Notes: generated by a model not told the origin, from the letters alone. A stretch of 64,000 nt of DNA from Kappaphycus alvarezii (GCA_002205965.3 NADL03000639.1:744001-808000); one strand, 5' to 3'. Positions 23,339 to 34,412 are shown, numbered from the stretch's first letter. Translations and numbers: made by a program.

Positions 23339-25393
23339 GAGAAAGTTTTCTACTACCTTCGGACTAAGAGAGCGATGCTTACATTACTGTTACGCTGAAT
23401 AAAGAGTTGTGGAGTGCCATCTGCGCCTGCCGCAACATTTAACGTGCATGCACACTTCCATACAAGTTGACTGGGTTTCAGCCAGCACATCTGTTACAGC
23501 AAAGGAAATTGCCGTGTTTCCCCTTCTACACGGATGAAACAACCGAATACCTTGGCCATTCAAGCTACTACATGTCGCTCAATGCATATTTTGTCTCCTC
23601 CGCTTTGTTTGTTCTCACTAAACCATTCTGAGAGAAAGTTTTTCCGTTTGCAGCACTGCAAACATTGCTCAATATTGGCGTGGAATAGGCCCCAGGATTG
23701 CAGTGTTGACGCTTGTCGTGGCCATTGCTTTCGCAGTGGTTTCAAGGTTTTACTAATTGTCCACACAGATGTGAACTTCTGAGTGTACTATGTAATGTTG
23801 TTCTGCTTGACTGTTGATCGGTGATTGCATTTATGTGTGGTCTCAAGAAAATTGTGCATAATCTGATTCTAATCTGATTCTATGATCTGCAAAGATTGAA
23901 CAATGTCTACTGAGAGATGAAATTGTGTTGATGCGGATCAAAAGCATGACAGAGGATTTAAGTTTTTTTTTTTTGCTGTTTTGCTGTTTGAAAAATGGCC
24001 AGCAGCAGAAACAGCCGTGATGGAAATAAAATTAACGCAGAGGGTTCAGTATGTGACATTGCTATTTACTTTGGTGAAATGCAGTGCCTTTTGAGTGGCA
24101 GTGCTGGTGTTTTTGTTGCAAGTGACGTGAATTGGTAAATCGTCACCTGGCAGTGTTACTAGGAGGCCATAGCCATTGACTAGAGATAGTACCGAACAAT
24201 ACATTTAACTTGTGTCAAATCAGGGATGCTCAATGGATTGATCAGCATTGACAGAGGCTGCGGGACAGTAAATGATTGGTCACCCAATATCTCTCTTTGT
24301 GTATCCTTTCTCCCTAGTTGCTGAAACTCAAAGTGAGAGCAGGTAAGGGTCATAAACGGTCAATAAAACCTAGCATAGTAGACAAGGGGAGTGCAAATGA
24401 CATAAATGTAACAACGCAGTTGGCAGCTACAGTGTACTTTCAGCGATGGACCATTGCAGGGCAATCTGATGAGATGGTTGTGGACACTACCCACGTACCC
24501 TTTATCGTAGCGTAGTAGCGTAAGCTCAAATTATGGTTCAAGATACATGCAAATGACTAAACTACAGTTTACTCCACAGTAAGTAGGTATAAGTGCGACC
24601 AGAGGCTACTTTCCAGAGAGATGAGACATGACCATAGCGGATGTTGACTCAGCCTCTGGGTTTTTCCTCGGAGCATTGCCTTTAAGCTTTATTATCAGCA
24701 GTAGGTGTAGATCCCCCACTGTCCTCCCATGAAACAATGCCACCAATGACAGTATCCATTGACTACCGGGGCCCTGCTGCCTAGGACGTGTTTATTCAAA
24801 TTGAGAGTGTAATGTCCGTAAGGTCTCGAAAATACGATACCATTGTGAAGATAAAAATGACTGAAAACTGCACATTTGTGTTGCTCATTCGCCCCTTCAT
24901 TATGACTAATACCGTATTTACTCAACCATGACTAGCGCAGTATCCCCTTCAAGTTAACCTATGCTGATAACTGCTGTCAGATTCGTAAGGTTAAAACATA
25001 CCATACTGTACTGTATGTTTAAAGATATGGCAACAGCCTATAATACAATTGTATCTTGCATTCATAATTGCACCCCATCGAAAGATCTACAATTGCTGTG
25101 TAACAAAGAATCCAGGACCATGTTGCCATAGGCTTTGCCCTTTGGAAATGGTTTTGGGATGTTACCGAGTGCTTGGTTCATTTCATTATGAACGTCCAGC
25201 CCGGGTGTCAAGAAAATGTGAGTTTTGCTTGCAGCAGCTTTCCCAAAATGCTGCCGGTCGGTGATGTCAAAGTGGCAGCGGGCACGAATCGGCAGGCTGG
25301 CATGTCACGAGATGCCCTTTTGCAGTTTTGCATGTTGATCAAAATCGGTTGCGAAAAGCTGTCAACAGTGGCTAGTGGTACTGTAATGTTCGA
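23339..25393. other. no recognisable gene
   Basis: About 2 kb of moderately AT-rich sequence separates the copia fossil from the host gene island. A single ACTGTACTGTA site occurs near 25,005. No coding signal is recognised. Confidence 0.45.
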
Positions 25394-25478
25394 CTGTACT
25401 GTACTGTACATAAAGTACAGAATGTACAAAATGGCATTGTACTGTACTGTACAGTACTTTACATTACCAGTACTGTAC
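25394..25478. repeat. GTAC palindrome clusters upstream of the dynamin gene
   Basis: Three GTACTGTAC-type runs (about 25,394-25,409, 25,439-25,456 and 25,470-25,478) lie 300-400 bases before the dynamin start codon. Confidence 0.85.
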
Positions 25479-25643
25479 CAGTCAGCATCGATAGTAGCAA
25501 CAGAAAAATTTAAATGCCAGTGAAGCTCTGCTTGAAGATGTGATAACGTACTGATCCCAAACTCGCTCCATTAATGAATGTCTTCTTTGTCAACCTTCCC
25601 ATTATCCCTTCAAACCATCTTTCCTCATTCTGTCATCACTCGA

Positions 25644-25654
25644 CTTTTATACAA
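25644..25654 (+). promoter_or_regulatory. TATA-like element of the dynamin gene
   Basis: CTTTTATACAA is followed by a C/A-rich leader of about 130 bases ending in CAACCACAATGG at the start codon. The position fits a core promoter. Confidence 0.4.
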
Positions 25655-25786
25655 ATCCTCTCCACTCCCACACACCCACACACCCACACACCCAACCATC
25701 CCAGTCCCCAGTCCCCAGCCCCTGGCCCCCACTAACCCATCCACACCACATTCTGAATCCACCACCCACTCCCAAACCCAACCACA

Positions 25787-28546
25787 ATGGTTGTTCACGC
25801 AATCCACGAGCAAATGCTTCAAGGCCGCACCGGCCGCGTCCTCCACGCCATAAACAGCGCAGAGGCACTTCTCGGCCGTCAGCACATCGACTTTCGCGCA
25901 TTGCCGTTTTCGGTGATGAAAGCACCGGGAAGAGTTCCATGCTCGAGGCCATATGCAAGATTCCTTTCCCTCGCGGCAACAAGACCACCACTCGCTGCCC
26001 AACCATTCTTCACCTACAACGAAATCCACATGCCGCATGGTCCGCGACCGCCTGGGCGGGTCAACATATGGGGAAACGACGTAATGAGATTCGTGTTACG
26101 GAGCCTGCTCACTTGAGAGATGCATTGCAAGTTTGCAGAGCAAGTTGTTGGGGTGATGCTCAATTTTCAGAGATTCCTGTCAATGTCGCTATTGAGGCTC
26201 CTGATACTGTCGATTTAATGCTCGTCGATTTGCCGGGCTATTTTACACATGACGCTCTGTCTGGCGGTGACAATCATGCAATCTCTATGGTCAGTCTTTG
26301 TTGACGTTTTTGCAGGATAGGAATACTATTGTTTTGGTCGTCGTGCCGGAAACCAACTCGTTTAAAACAGTCAACATCTTTAATCTTCTCAAGGAGCACA
26401 GGAAAAAGCTGCCCTCTGAAGCAATGCTCAACCGCTTTCAAGCTCGAACTATCTATTGTTTTACCAAGGTAAGTGTGCAAAATTTGTCAGCACCCCCCTC
26501 ATATTTGGACAGTCGCTCATGCCCGTTCTGGCTGCAACTGAACGTTTCGAATCGGCGTTTATTGTTTTCTCTATCTGACAAAAGCATTGATCATTTCTCT
26601 TCACCTCTATTGTTTCATCTCTTTCATGCTGTCTCGTCCTAGTGCGATTTAGTCGCTGGTGATCCGGGTTCACAGCAGGGCGCCCCATTCGATATTGAGG
26701 AAATCCTTTCAACAAGGGCAAGTTTGCAGCTGAGCCACATGGCTGGTATGCGGTTGTGAACAACAAGGGCTCCGCCTCTCCCCATGAGAGCTTCCTCACC
26801 CGTCTTGCCCTTGATCGTGAAGCTGAGGAACGATTCTTTGATAATACCTTCCCATACAACAACCCTGACTACGCTCTCGCTGCGGGACGAGCAATTTGTT
26901 GAAAAAGTTAACAAGGTACGTTTTATGCGTTTTTTCCATCTGCGATTGGTTGTGCTTGTCTTTTTGAGAAACTTTATGTGCTCACTTTTTGATCCACCCG
27001 TAATGTTTGCCTAGTCTGCTTGAGGAGAAAATATCAGAAAAGGTTCCAACCATGTCAGCACAGACTGAAATCGCGTTATCCCAGGCAGCGCGGGAATTGA
27101 AACAGCTTGGAGCTCCTCCACCTGAGGACCGCAATGTGACTGTTGAATGTCGCACTATCATCGACGTAAGTACATTCACATCTTGACAATCCCTTTTAGA
27201 ATATTACTCAGCAAACTTACATCCAAACCTGCACTGTTCCAATCTTCTTCGCAACAGGACATCAAGACCTACTATGTAAACGCTACTGAGGGGCTGTATG
27301 GGGAGCTACACGATGAGGTTGACGATCTTGCTCAGCGCTTCTCAATGGATGACCTGGAAGAGTGCAAACTTGGCTATAAACGATCTAAAGAATGTCAAGC
27401 CTTTGCCGAAGCCATCAAGGCCGCGAGGCTCCCACTGGATGATCCCAAATATCGTGAGAGGCTTTGTCAAGTTGTAGAAAAGGCAGCGAATGGAAAGCTA
27501 GAATAGTAAGTTGCTCTCTGCGATTGCCCGTTGCAGTTGCCTGCAGGCGGGTTTTTTTCAATTTACTAACGTATGGTTTTGATCCCTTGTGCGCAGTACA
27601 ATGCCGATTCCTGAGGTAGCATTCGAGGAAGCTCGAAGATGTGCCAAGACGTGGCGCGATTTGGGTGCAGGCCTCTGCAATCAAATTGCTGATGCTGGTA
27701 AGATTTGAATGTCATGAATTTCCCTGGCGCGCTATTTTACCGACAGTTGCCGTTCTTTCTATCTAACCTTCATATCAAACGTCCGTCTCTTTCCTAGCCA
27801 TTAAGTGCCTAACTGTCCTGGTCCAAGTGAAAGCAAGTAAGTATCAAATTTACCCGGGTGGCTAATGGAGCACTTTACGAACATGATTGAGGAGCAGCGG
27901 GCAAAGGCCATACAAGGCTTGAGTGGCACTACGTTGACGAAGTGATGAGGCCCGACACGTGGAACGAATTATTTAGAAAGGAGATAGACTCTATCAAGAA
28001 CTTACCAGGCTCGGAAAGAACAAGGACGGAAATCGAGATGCGTACGTCGGCATTCTAAAGGCGTACCTCCCAATTGCTGAGGCGAGATACATCGACAATG
28101 CTGTTAGAACAGTGACTACTCACATTTTCGACGTCCCAGGCGGGAAGCGAAGATCGCGGGTACCGTCAGATGCGCGCCAAAGTACACATTTCAAGTGCAA
28201 GAAATCGAAGATGTAGAAGACATGAATGAATTGATGAAGATTCGAGACGATTTGGCAGAGAAGAGAGAAGCACAGGTAGCGAAAGTTGCTGTCTGGAGGA
28301 GCTACGTGATGCTCTCGGGCAATACCAAGCTCGTCCAGACCGAACGGCGAAGAGAATTCTAAGAATTCTGGTGAAAAGGCCAATGGGTATGGGTCCGGCG
28401 CGATGAGCTCATCAACCTCACAACCAGACGAGGAGAATTTTGAGCCAGCAACTACAACGGAGAGACCCCTTCAAGCGATGAATCTACGACAAGCGGGAGA
28501 AGCGGATGAGCTTTATGACGATAAGCAGTCAGCGGGACGTATGTAG
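25787..28546 (+). CDS. dynamin-family GTPase with about six introns
   Basis: This is a large self-assembling GTPase of the dynamin superfamily, which remodels membranes in fission or trafficking. All GTPase motifs are present: P-loop GDESTGKSS (about 25,913), switch threonine in NKTTTRCPT, DLPG (about 26,228), and TKCD split by an intron (26,466/26,643). The middle domain follows, then a GED-like end (AYLPIAEARYIDNAVRTV near 28,050; EDMNELMKIRDDLAEKREA near 28,230), and a polar Ser/Glu tail ending at 28,546. No PH domain is seen, so it resembles Mx or plant DRP-like proteins. Introns with GT-AG ends are visible at 26,469-26,642, 26,916-27,014, 27,166-27,257, 27,506-27,596 and 27,698-27,797; another begins at 27,837. 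At least four frame changes occur inside exons although motifs are intact. The start follows a TATA-like site and C-rich leader. Confidence 0.85.
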
Positions 28547-29335
28547 ATGCTTACACTCCTCCACAGTCAACACCTCACCAAAACGAGCAACTTTATTCCG
28601 CTCATGGCGAGCAGCGCCCTTCATTTCTTCAACGAATGACATATCTAGGACCAGATGGGCGTCGGGCGGATCGGCGACGTCGAAGTGGCTATCAGGGTAG
28701 TTAGTGGGTAGTGAAGGACTTGTGGTTTTGGATGGTCCGGGTCTACAAGAATCGTATCTCAGTGTGGCATATTTTTGCTGTAGTCATCATTTAAAGCAGG
28801 AGTGAGTATGCAATTATTCTGTGTAAATCCATGATGTGGATTGAAAGAGACAAAAACCTAAGGATGAGGTACCCATCGCGCACTTGGCGTGCGTTCTTAT
28901 TAGTAAAGTAGACCTCGGTCAGGGATGCGCATTTAGTGAAACGATGTCACCAAGACCCACAAGGTCGTCGCAGTATGAATATTCTGGACGGAGTGGCGTC
29001 GCGAGAAGCTTAAATTACAAAGCACATAGTGCCGGTAAAATAATGAACCGTTTCCTACCGGTGCAGCCCCGCGCAAAGACATTGGATGTTATGAAATGTT
29101 GTTTCTCATATACTGTAATCCCGAGAGGAATCGTCGGGAAAATACTCCTAACGCTTCCCATCGACGGCAACAGTCCTACTGAGTGAGTCGCTTTCAGTGC
29201 TCTTTGCAAAAGCCGCAGAGTCCGGGGGCTCCATTTATCACTCGATGCAAATGCCCCTATGGCTAGTCTAGAGGAAGCCTGCAGTGCCATCCTCACGCAG
29301 AATATTGCTTCGGAATTTTCTCTCGCCAATACCAT
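28529..29335 (-). CDS. unidentified host gene, probably spliced
   Basis: The last exon reads SHFDVADPPDAHLVLDMSFV... to a TGA at 28,529-28,531. It is preceded on the minus strand by CACTAACTACC and a TAG acceptor at 28,689-28,691, which look like a branch point and 3' splice site. Further upstream, 29,015-29,335 encodes a protein-like stretch including RSIFPTIPLGITVYEK, faintly like a mitochondrial carrier repeat, but I would not name it on that. Its 3' end overlaps the dynamin stop codon by 18 bases, tail to tail. Its 5' end lies about 85 bases from the start of the dehydratase gene, so the two may share a bidirectional promoter. Confidence 0.4.
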
Positions 29336-29419
29336 GGTCAGTTTTTATTTTAAAGCTGATACTGTATATATGGCCTTTTTTTAATCGATCCTTCCTCACG
29401 TTACATCAGCTGGTATCCC

Positions 29420-30181
29420 ATGGACTCAGACCACGCCCAACCACTCGGCTCTTTTAGAAGCGATGACTACCCCGACTGTTCCAACAACCCAACGTTAGAG
29501 ACCCTCCCGTCCTCACCATCGAACCCCAAACCAATCAAACTTCAAACAGTATACCTCAGCCTCTATAATGTCGCACAGCTCTGTCTCTGGGCACAAGTTG
29601 CCCTCCAGATCGTGTTCACCCTTCTGACTACTCTCATGCGTCGCGAAGATCCAAACCTTCTTCTTCTCTACCACTCCGCGCTTCCTCATGCACCTCGCTC
29701 AAACCCTTGCCTGGCTGGAACCCGTTCATGCTATTATCGGCCTCGCGGGTTCTGGGTTTGCCACCGCTTTCACCCAATCCCTGGGCCGTTATGTAATCCT
29801 GGTCTTTGTCGTTGAGCCAATCTCCTCTGTTCACAATTCTCCCATCACAATTGCTATGCTTATCGCCTGGGCCTTGGCCGATGTAGTTCGCTACACTTTT
29901 TACCTTGTTTCAGCGGTCACCATCCCTTCTCGGACTTTGGTTATCTTCGCTACTCTCTCTTCCTTCCCCTCTACCCGATTGGCATAGTATCTGAATGGCT
30001 TCTCTATCTTACAACCCTCGGCTATATCGACCATGCTCAACTGTACTCAATCCGGCTCCCCAACACTTGGAATTTCGCCTTCTTTGGTATCTGGAACCGC
30101 ATTGTTCTCGTTCTCTACATATATTTTGGCCCCTTCATGTTCTCTCACATGCTCCGCCAACGGAAACGCAAGTTATCTTAA
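29420..30181 (+). CDS. 3-hydroxyacyl-CoA dehydratase (PTPLA/PHS1/PASTICCINO2 family)
   Basis: This endoplasmic reticulum enzyme removes water from 3-hydroxyacyl-CoA, the third step of the very-long-chain fatty acid elongation cycle. The membrane segments of the family are visible: LYNVAQLCLWAQVALQIVF near the N-terminus, then MHLAQTLAWLEPVHAIIGLAG and the core signature AWALADVVRYTFY (about 29,865-29,910). YPIGIVSE near 29,975 carries the catalytic Tyr and Glu seven residues apart, as in yeast Phs1. It ends in a basic KRK tail, a likely ER retention signal, with TAA at 30,179-30,181. A polar N-terminal extension of about 35 residues precedes the first membrane segment. Two frame changes (near 29,640-29,680 and 29,930) break the reading frame although the motifs are intact. 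The stop overlaps that of the convergent NIT2 gene. Confidence 0.85.
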
Positions 30182-31070
30182 CTTGATTTCAAATATTGCA
30201 AGCCATAAATGTCGTTCTTCTTTTGACACCCAGTAGGAATCGCTCTACGAACCGCTTCCACCTTGTCCATCTCCACTTCTGCTACTATCATCTCCTCCCC
30301 TTTCCCGGCCTCACTAAAACCTTACCCCAAGGATCTACCACCATTGAATGCCCCCAAGCTACGTATCCCTCGCCATCTCCTCTTGCTGGTGAACATGCCG
30401 CCACATACACTTGGTTATCAACAGCTCTGGCCCGCATCAACAACTCCCAATGCATAGGCCCCGTTGTCATGTTGAACGCGCCCGGAAACAGCAACAGCCG
30501 CGCACCCAAATCGCGTACTTGGACCATGGCCAACTCTGGAAAGCGTACATCGTAACAAATGCCCACCCCTATCTTACATCCCAATTGCTTGGCTTCAAAC
30601 ACTGTCACATCCGCACCTGCACTGAGTACATCCGACTCTTTAAATTTGATCCCACCCGGTACGTCCACATCAAATAAGTGAGCCTTGCGATGCTTTGCTA
30701 CAAGCTCACCCTTCGGAGACACACTCAAGGAGCAGTTAAACACGTTGCCCTCAACGTCAACCTCCGGTACAGACCCTCAACGACATACATTCCCCCCTCT
30801 ATGGCCTCCTCTTGCAACATACGTAAGGAGGGTGACTCATGTTGATCCCCGATCACAGTACCTGGTTCCGGAGCCGCTCCGCGTACTCACGAAAGCATGC
30901 CGTATCGTAGGGGCAATTGAAACATTCTGGCAATACCGCAAGATCAGCGGCCGCAGACCCAGCACGTCGCAAGTAGTCGCGAGCGGTGTTGATGTTGGCT
31001 GCTTATCTTGTGTCACAGGTGTTTGACAAAGGGCAATTTTGAACGACTTTGATGGTGCTGTAGTCGACAT
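30178..31070 (-). CDS. NIT2: omega-amidase NIT2 (nitrilase superfamily)
   Basis: This carbon-nitrogen hydrolase deaminates alpha-ketoglutaramate and alpha-ketosuccinamate to ketoacids, closing the glutamine transamination pathway. The catalytic triad is complete: Glu in [12 protein letters not shown] (about 30,930), Lys in [15 protein letters not shown] (about 30,680), and Cys in [12 protein letters not shown] (about 30,560). The stretches [28 protein letters not shown] and [14 protein letters not shown] closely follow animal and plant NIT2. The C-terminus [13 protein letters not shown] ends at a TAA at 30,178-30,180. The start at 31,070 ([14 protein letters not shown]) gives the family's normal length. 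An in-frame ATG at 31,163 would add a basic, Ser/Leu-rich leader that could target an organelle. About three frame changes are present. It is divergent with the methyltransferase gene and convergent with the dehydratase gene. Confidence 0.9.
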
Positions 31071-31296
31071 GCGGAATGAAAGGGGTGTTTGGAAACGATG
31101 TAGGCGGGCGCGGCGAACGAGAAGAGGAGACAAGTGAGAGAAACAAAGGTGAAGAGCCTGCATGCAAGGTGACGTCGCGAATGATTTGATAACTTGAAAG
31201 GCGGCCAAGAGCTCGCGACTATCTTTGACGTAAATCACTGCGCGGGATTGCAGGGCGGTGCTTAAAAAGTCACGAAAATACAATGATATGCCCCCC

Positions 31297-31317
31297 TGTA
31301 CAGTACAGTACCGTACA
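31297..31317. promoter_or_regulatory. GTAC palindrome cluster in the NIT2 / methyltransferase divergent promoter
   Basis: CTGTACAGTACAGTACCGTAC sits in the roughly 200-300 bases between two divergently transcribed genes. A shared regulatory role is an inference from position. Confidence 0.5.
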
Positions 31318-31368
31318 ACTCACAGATTTCTTATCCCTCATCTTGCCAATACCTCGTCCCGCTAACGA

Positions 31369-32200
31369 ATGAGGTGGTATATCTCGCACCCAACCTTATT
31401 CCATCGCATAAATCTTCAAACCTTCAACTTACCTATCTCCTTTAGCTTCTACTTTAGCGCAACATCAAACTCCATCCCTGCAGTTCACAGCCATGCGAGC
31501 CCTTCTTCCTCCAACCCCCTCTCCTTGGCATTAAACCCCTCGCAGTATCTCACCCGCCCCAACTGCAAACCGTGCGGTCACATACGCCATTCAATCAGCA
31601 ACGTTACTCAACGCAAACTCATCCCCGCTCGACCATCTTAGCCATACTCGCACCCTAACCCGCACCATCTGGCAAACAGCTTCCACCACCTCCATCACAG
31701 ATCGCCATTGATGCCACCGCCGGTCGCGGTTCCGACACCTGACGCTCGCCCAATTACTTCCCCATGACGGCATCATCCATTCCATTGACATCCAAAGCAC
31801 CGCCCTCTCGGAAACGAAACAGCGGTATCAAACAACAGGCCAGTGCTACACCTCTCGCTGCTTTGCAACTCCATCACATGTCACACGATCGTGTCTCAAC
31901 ACTCTCAAACTCCAACCCCGTTCCGTCGGTGTCATCGCCTACAACCTCGGCTGTGTCCGTCTTACCATGCCGACCGGTCCATCGTTACGCTCGCCGAAAC
32001 TACCGTCAAGAGCCTTGATCAAGCGGCGAGTTGGTATTGTTGTGGTGTCATTACCGTCATGATCTACGTCGGTTCATGATCAAGGGAAACGAGAGGAACA
32101 CCATGTACTTGAGTGGGCGTCCTCATTGCAACATATTGGGGGTATTCTCGTTGGCATATCCTATCGGAGCCTCGCCCCTCGCGTGTTGATTGCGAACGTC
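31369..32200 (+). CDS. MnmM/YtqB-like SAM-dependent methyltransferase
   Basis: This Rossmann-fold methyltransferase resembles Bacillus YtqB (MnmM), which methylates the aminomethyl group of wobble thiouridine in tRNA; plants have a nuclear-encoded homologue. Signatures visible in order are ANRAVTYAIQSATLLNANSS (about 31,570-31,630, substrate-side helix), IAIDATAGRGSDT (about 31,700, SAM motif I), IIHSIDIQSTALSETKQRY (31,775-31,830, motif II), VGVIAYNLG (about 31,930, motif IV), and HDQGKREEHHVLEWASSL (about 32,080-32,135). The end is RSLAPRVLIANV near 32,190. Preceding Ser/Pro-rich sequence from the ATG at 31,369 could be an organelle transit peptide. Several frame changes interrupt it, and a short CATGATC duplication occurs near 32,060-32,080. 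The exact stop is uncertain, but the C-terminal coding part overlaps the convergent RNase H gene. Confidence 0.75.
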
Positions 32201-32661
32201 ACACGGTTGACATTTGTTATTCAAATGATCTACAAGATGATCCACACAACGCGTGTCCAGTGCGATATTGGCAAGCTTGTCTGCCATAGAGTTTTCATGT
32301 CGTGGTATGTGATAGAATTCACAGAGCTCAAATCGCTTTGCTATGGAACAAACTGCGGAATGAAGAGGACGAAGATGTGCAGAACGGACCGAGTAACGGC
32401 CGGTGAGTTGGTTGATGACAAGTTCAGAGTCGGAAAACACATGCAGCGAGGTGATGTCAAAGGAATGGGCAATATGTAAGCCGCGAAGACATGCGAGATA
32501 TTCGGCCACGTTGAGGTGGTAGGATGGGGAAGGAAAGAAGACAGCGTGGTGTGCAAAGTTCTACACGGGGTATAGAGGGCAATCCCGATGGCGGAGGGGC
32601 CGGGATTGTTGCGCGACGCTCCGTCGGTAAAAAGGCGAAAAGGGGGGACACGGGGTGGCAT
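32123..32661 (-). CDS. ribonuclease H1-like protein
   Basis: This RNase HI-fold enzyme degrades the RNA strand of RNA-DNA hybrids. The four acidic active-site positions are all seen: Asp in RLFTDGASRNNPGPSAIGIAL (about 32,630), Glu in VAEYLACLRGL (about 32,500), Asp in VFSDSELVINQLTG (about 32,440), and Asp in HENSMADKLANIAL (about 32,275). The form is the short bacterial/plant type without the N-terminal hybrid-binding domain. The start MPPRVPPF at 32,661 gives about 180 residues, the normal length. One frame change lies near 32,510-32,530. It stands alone without retrotransposon neighbours, so it is taken as a host gene. Its 3' end overlaps the convergent methyltransferase. Confidence 0.8.
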
Positions 32662-34287
32662 TATGGAGGTAGTATGGCAGTCGATGTGAAATAGCTCAAG
32701 CAAAGGATAAGGTACACATGCGACGACCTGACGAATACGCCGTGATACATGCCACGCCTTAACCATACATACAGTCAGTTTAGCAGAGACGACTACTGTA
32801 TTTTATTGACAATTTCAAGTCACTGCATTTTTGAGCTTATGCGTCCAGTCAACTGCAGCAAAGCTCCCGAAAGAACATCCTTGGTCATCAGTACGGCTAG
32901 TTTATGTTTTGTTTTGTTCCTTGCGGCTTGGGAGGTCGTGTCAGTCTCTCACAGCACTTCGAAATACGTAGCGAGCCTCGCCCACTTACGCACTGAATGG
33001 CTCATTTCTACAGGCCGTGCGGAAAACAAGCACCTCACCTGAAACCGCCAATTGCCTCTGTACAGTACGTAAAGCAGTGCCAATCGTGCAGATCACGTCT
33101 TCCTTATGCTGAATTCACGGACGCATGTGACGCAACCACCGGCGAGAAAGCCCAAGCGGCCGCCGCGTGGAGTGAGGGGAGGCGTAGATAGTACAACAGG
33201 AAATCTCAAGGAGCAAACGAGAGGCGTTTGCCTGTGCGGTTCGCAGGGTCGGTAAAGTCACGCAGCGCGTAACCAGCGGCTGCAGGCCGTGCACTTCCGT
33301 GCGATTCTACTAGAATGAAGGCAACGACACCCCACGATGAAGCATTATGTGCGGTGCATCGCCTCTGGCTACGGCGACTAAGGTACGCCTCTGTGAAAGC
33401 ATAAAGGGCGAAGCAGTGAAGTTTTCGTAAAGTCGGATGCACTGGGTCACTTGCGAAGGGGGCGAATGTCTTGGGAAAGGCGTTTGGAAGTTTGAAGAAA
33501 GTTTGAAGGAAGTCTCGATGAAACGGGAGATGGGGACGTAGGGTGAGCCAGGGGCTGTCATGGGCTCCGGAGCCCTCCTCGCATCTTGCTAACGGCTTCT
33601 CTCAGGTGCGGTTGCTATCCTCTGGGATGCTAGTACTGTACTTATGAAATGACATGGGAGGGACATCGACTAGGTACGGGTACCGGTATACGGCAAAGTG
33701 TGTTCGAAACTTCCTTGCCTAGACGCATGATGCCTACCCTATATCAGGCTCACTCTCTCTGTCCAATCATCAAGATCAAGAGGTTACAGCAGTGCTCTGC
33801 ACCCCCTCGGCCTCCTGTCCACCCATCCCATCTTCCTCCAAGGTTAGGAAGGCTCCGAAAAAGCAGACAGCAAGAATGCTTTTTTTTTGGAAATCGCTCA
33901 GCTGGTCACCTGTCGCGGCCGATACATTGCCACTTTCTTATCAACTGCTGGTCCGCAGATGGTGCCCATGTGCCAGTTGTGACATATCCTCCGCCTGGGC
34001 CCCTCGGATATCTCCCTAATCTACCGAGCGCAATTCGACGGCCACCAAAGGTAGACTGCGCACGGTCGAAACATATTCTCTGAGCTCGACGGAAGCAAGG
34101 GGAAATCCAGTTTCTATTACGCTTAGGAGCCCGTGGATTCTAAGCGATGTCGAGAACCCGTTCTTACCTCTGATGTTACAGCACTACCCTGATCTGCGAT
34201 GAAGGTCCGCGTTCCTGGTAGTAAATCCAAACGACATTTCATTCACGTCTGGATTTTGACAACTATTTTTGTTACGTGTAACGTATC
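32662..34287. other. no identified gene; weak minus-strand coding signal at 33.2-33.6 kb
   Basis: The minus strand at 33,206-33,561 reads in two frames like a small protein (TQCIRLYENFTASPF..., RPAAAGYALRDFTDPANRTGKRL), which may be another frame-changed host gene, but I do not recognise it. GTAC-type sites occur at about 33,060 and 33,633. The rest shows nothing. Confidence 0.3.
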
Positions 34288-34412
34288 ATGACGGAACAAA
34301 ACGCAACCAAGACAGGCTGTCCGCAGCAACAAAAGGTATAAAACGAGCAAGCGAACTCAGAATGCAAAAATAAACAGAGAGGCCAACGGTCTACGTTCCG
34401 TCAGGTTATGGG
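34288..34412 (+). repeat. LTR-like segment, left inverted copy
   Basis: It contains AGGTATAAAACGAGCAAGCG and AATAAACAGAG. The reverse complement of 35,743-35,872 matches it with only a few differences. Confidence 0.8.

Noticed and set aside
26290-26315. Possible 26-base mini-intron in the dynamin gene (GTCAGT...TGCAG)
   Set aside because: The sequence is open and dynamin-like in another frame (SLLTFLQDRNTIVLVV), so a frame change with coding sequence through it is the better explanation.
32123-32661. RNase H as part of a retrotransposon
   Set aside because: No reverse transcriptase, integrase or gag lies beside it, and the sequence is of the stand-alone cellular type with neighbours that are host genes.
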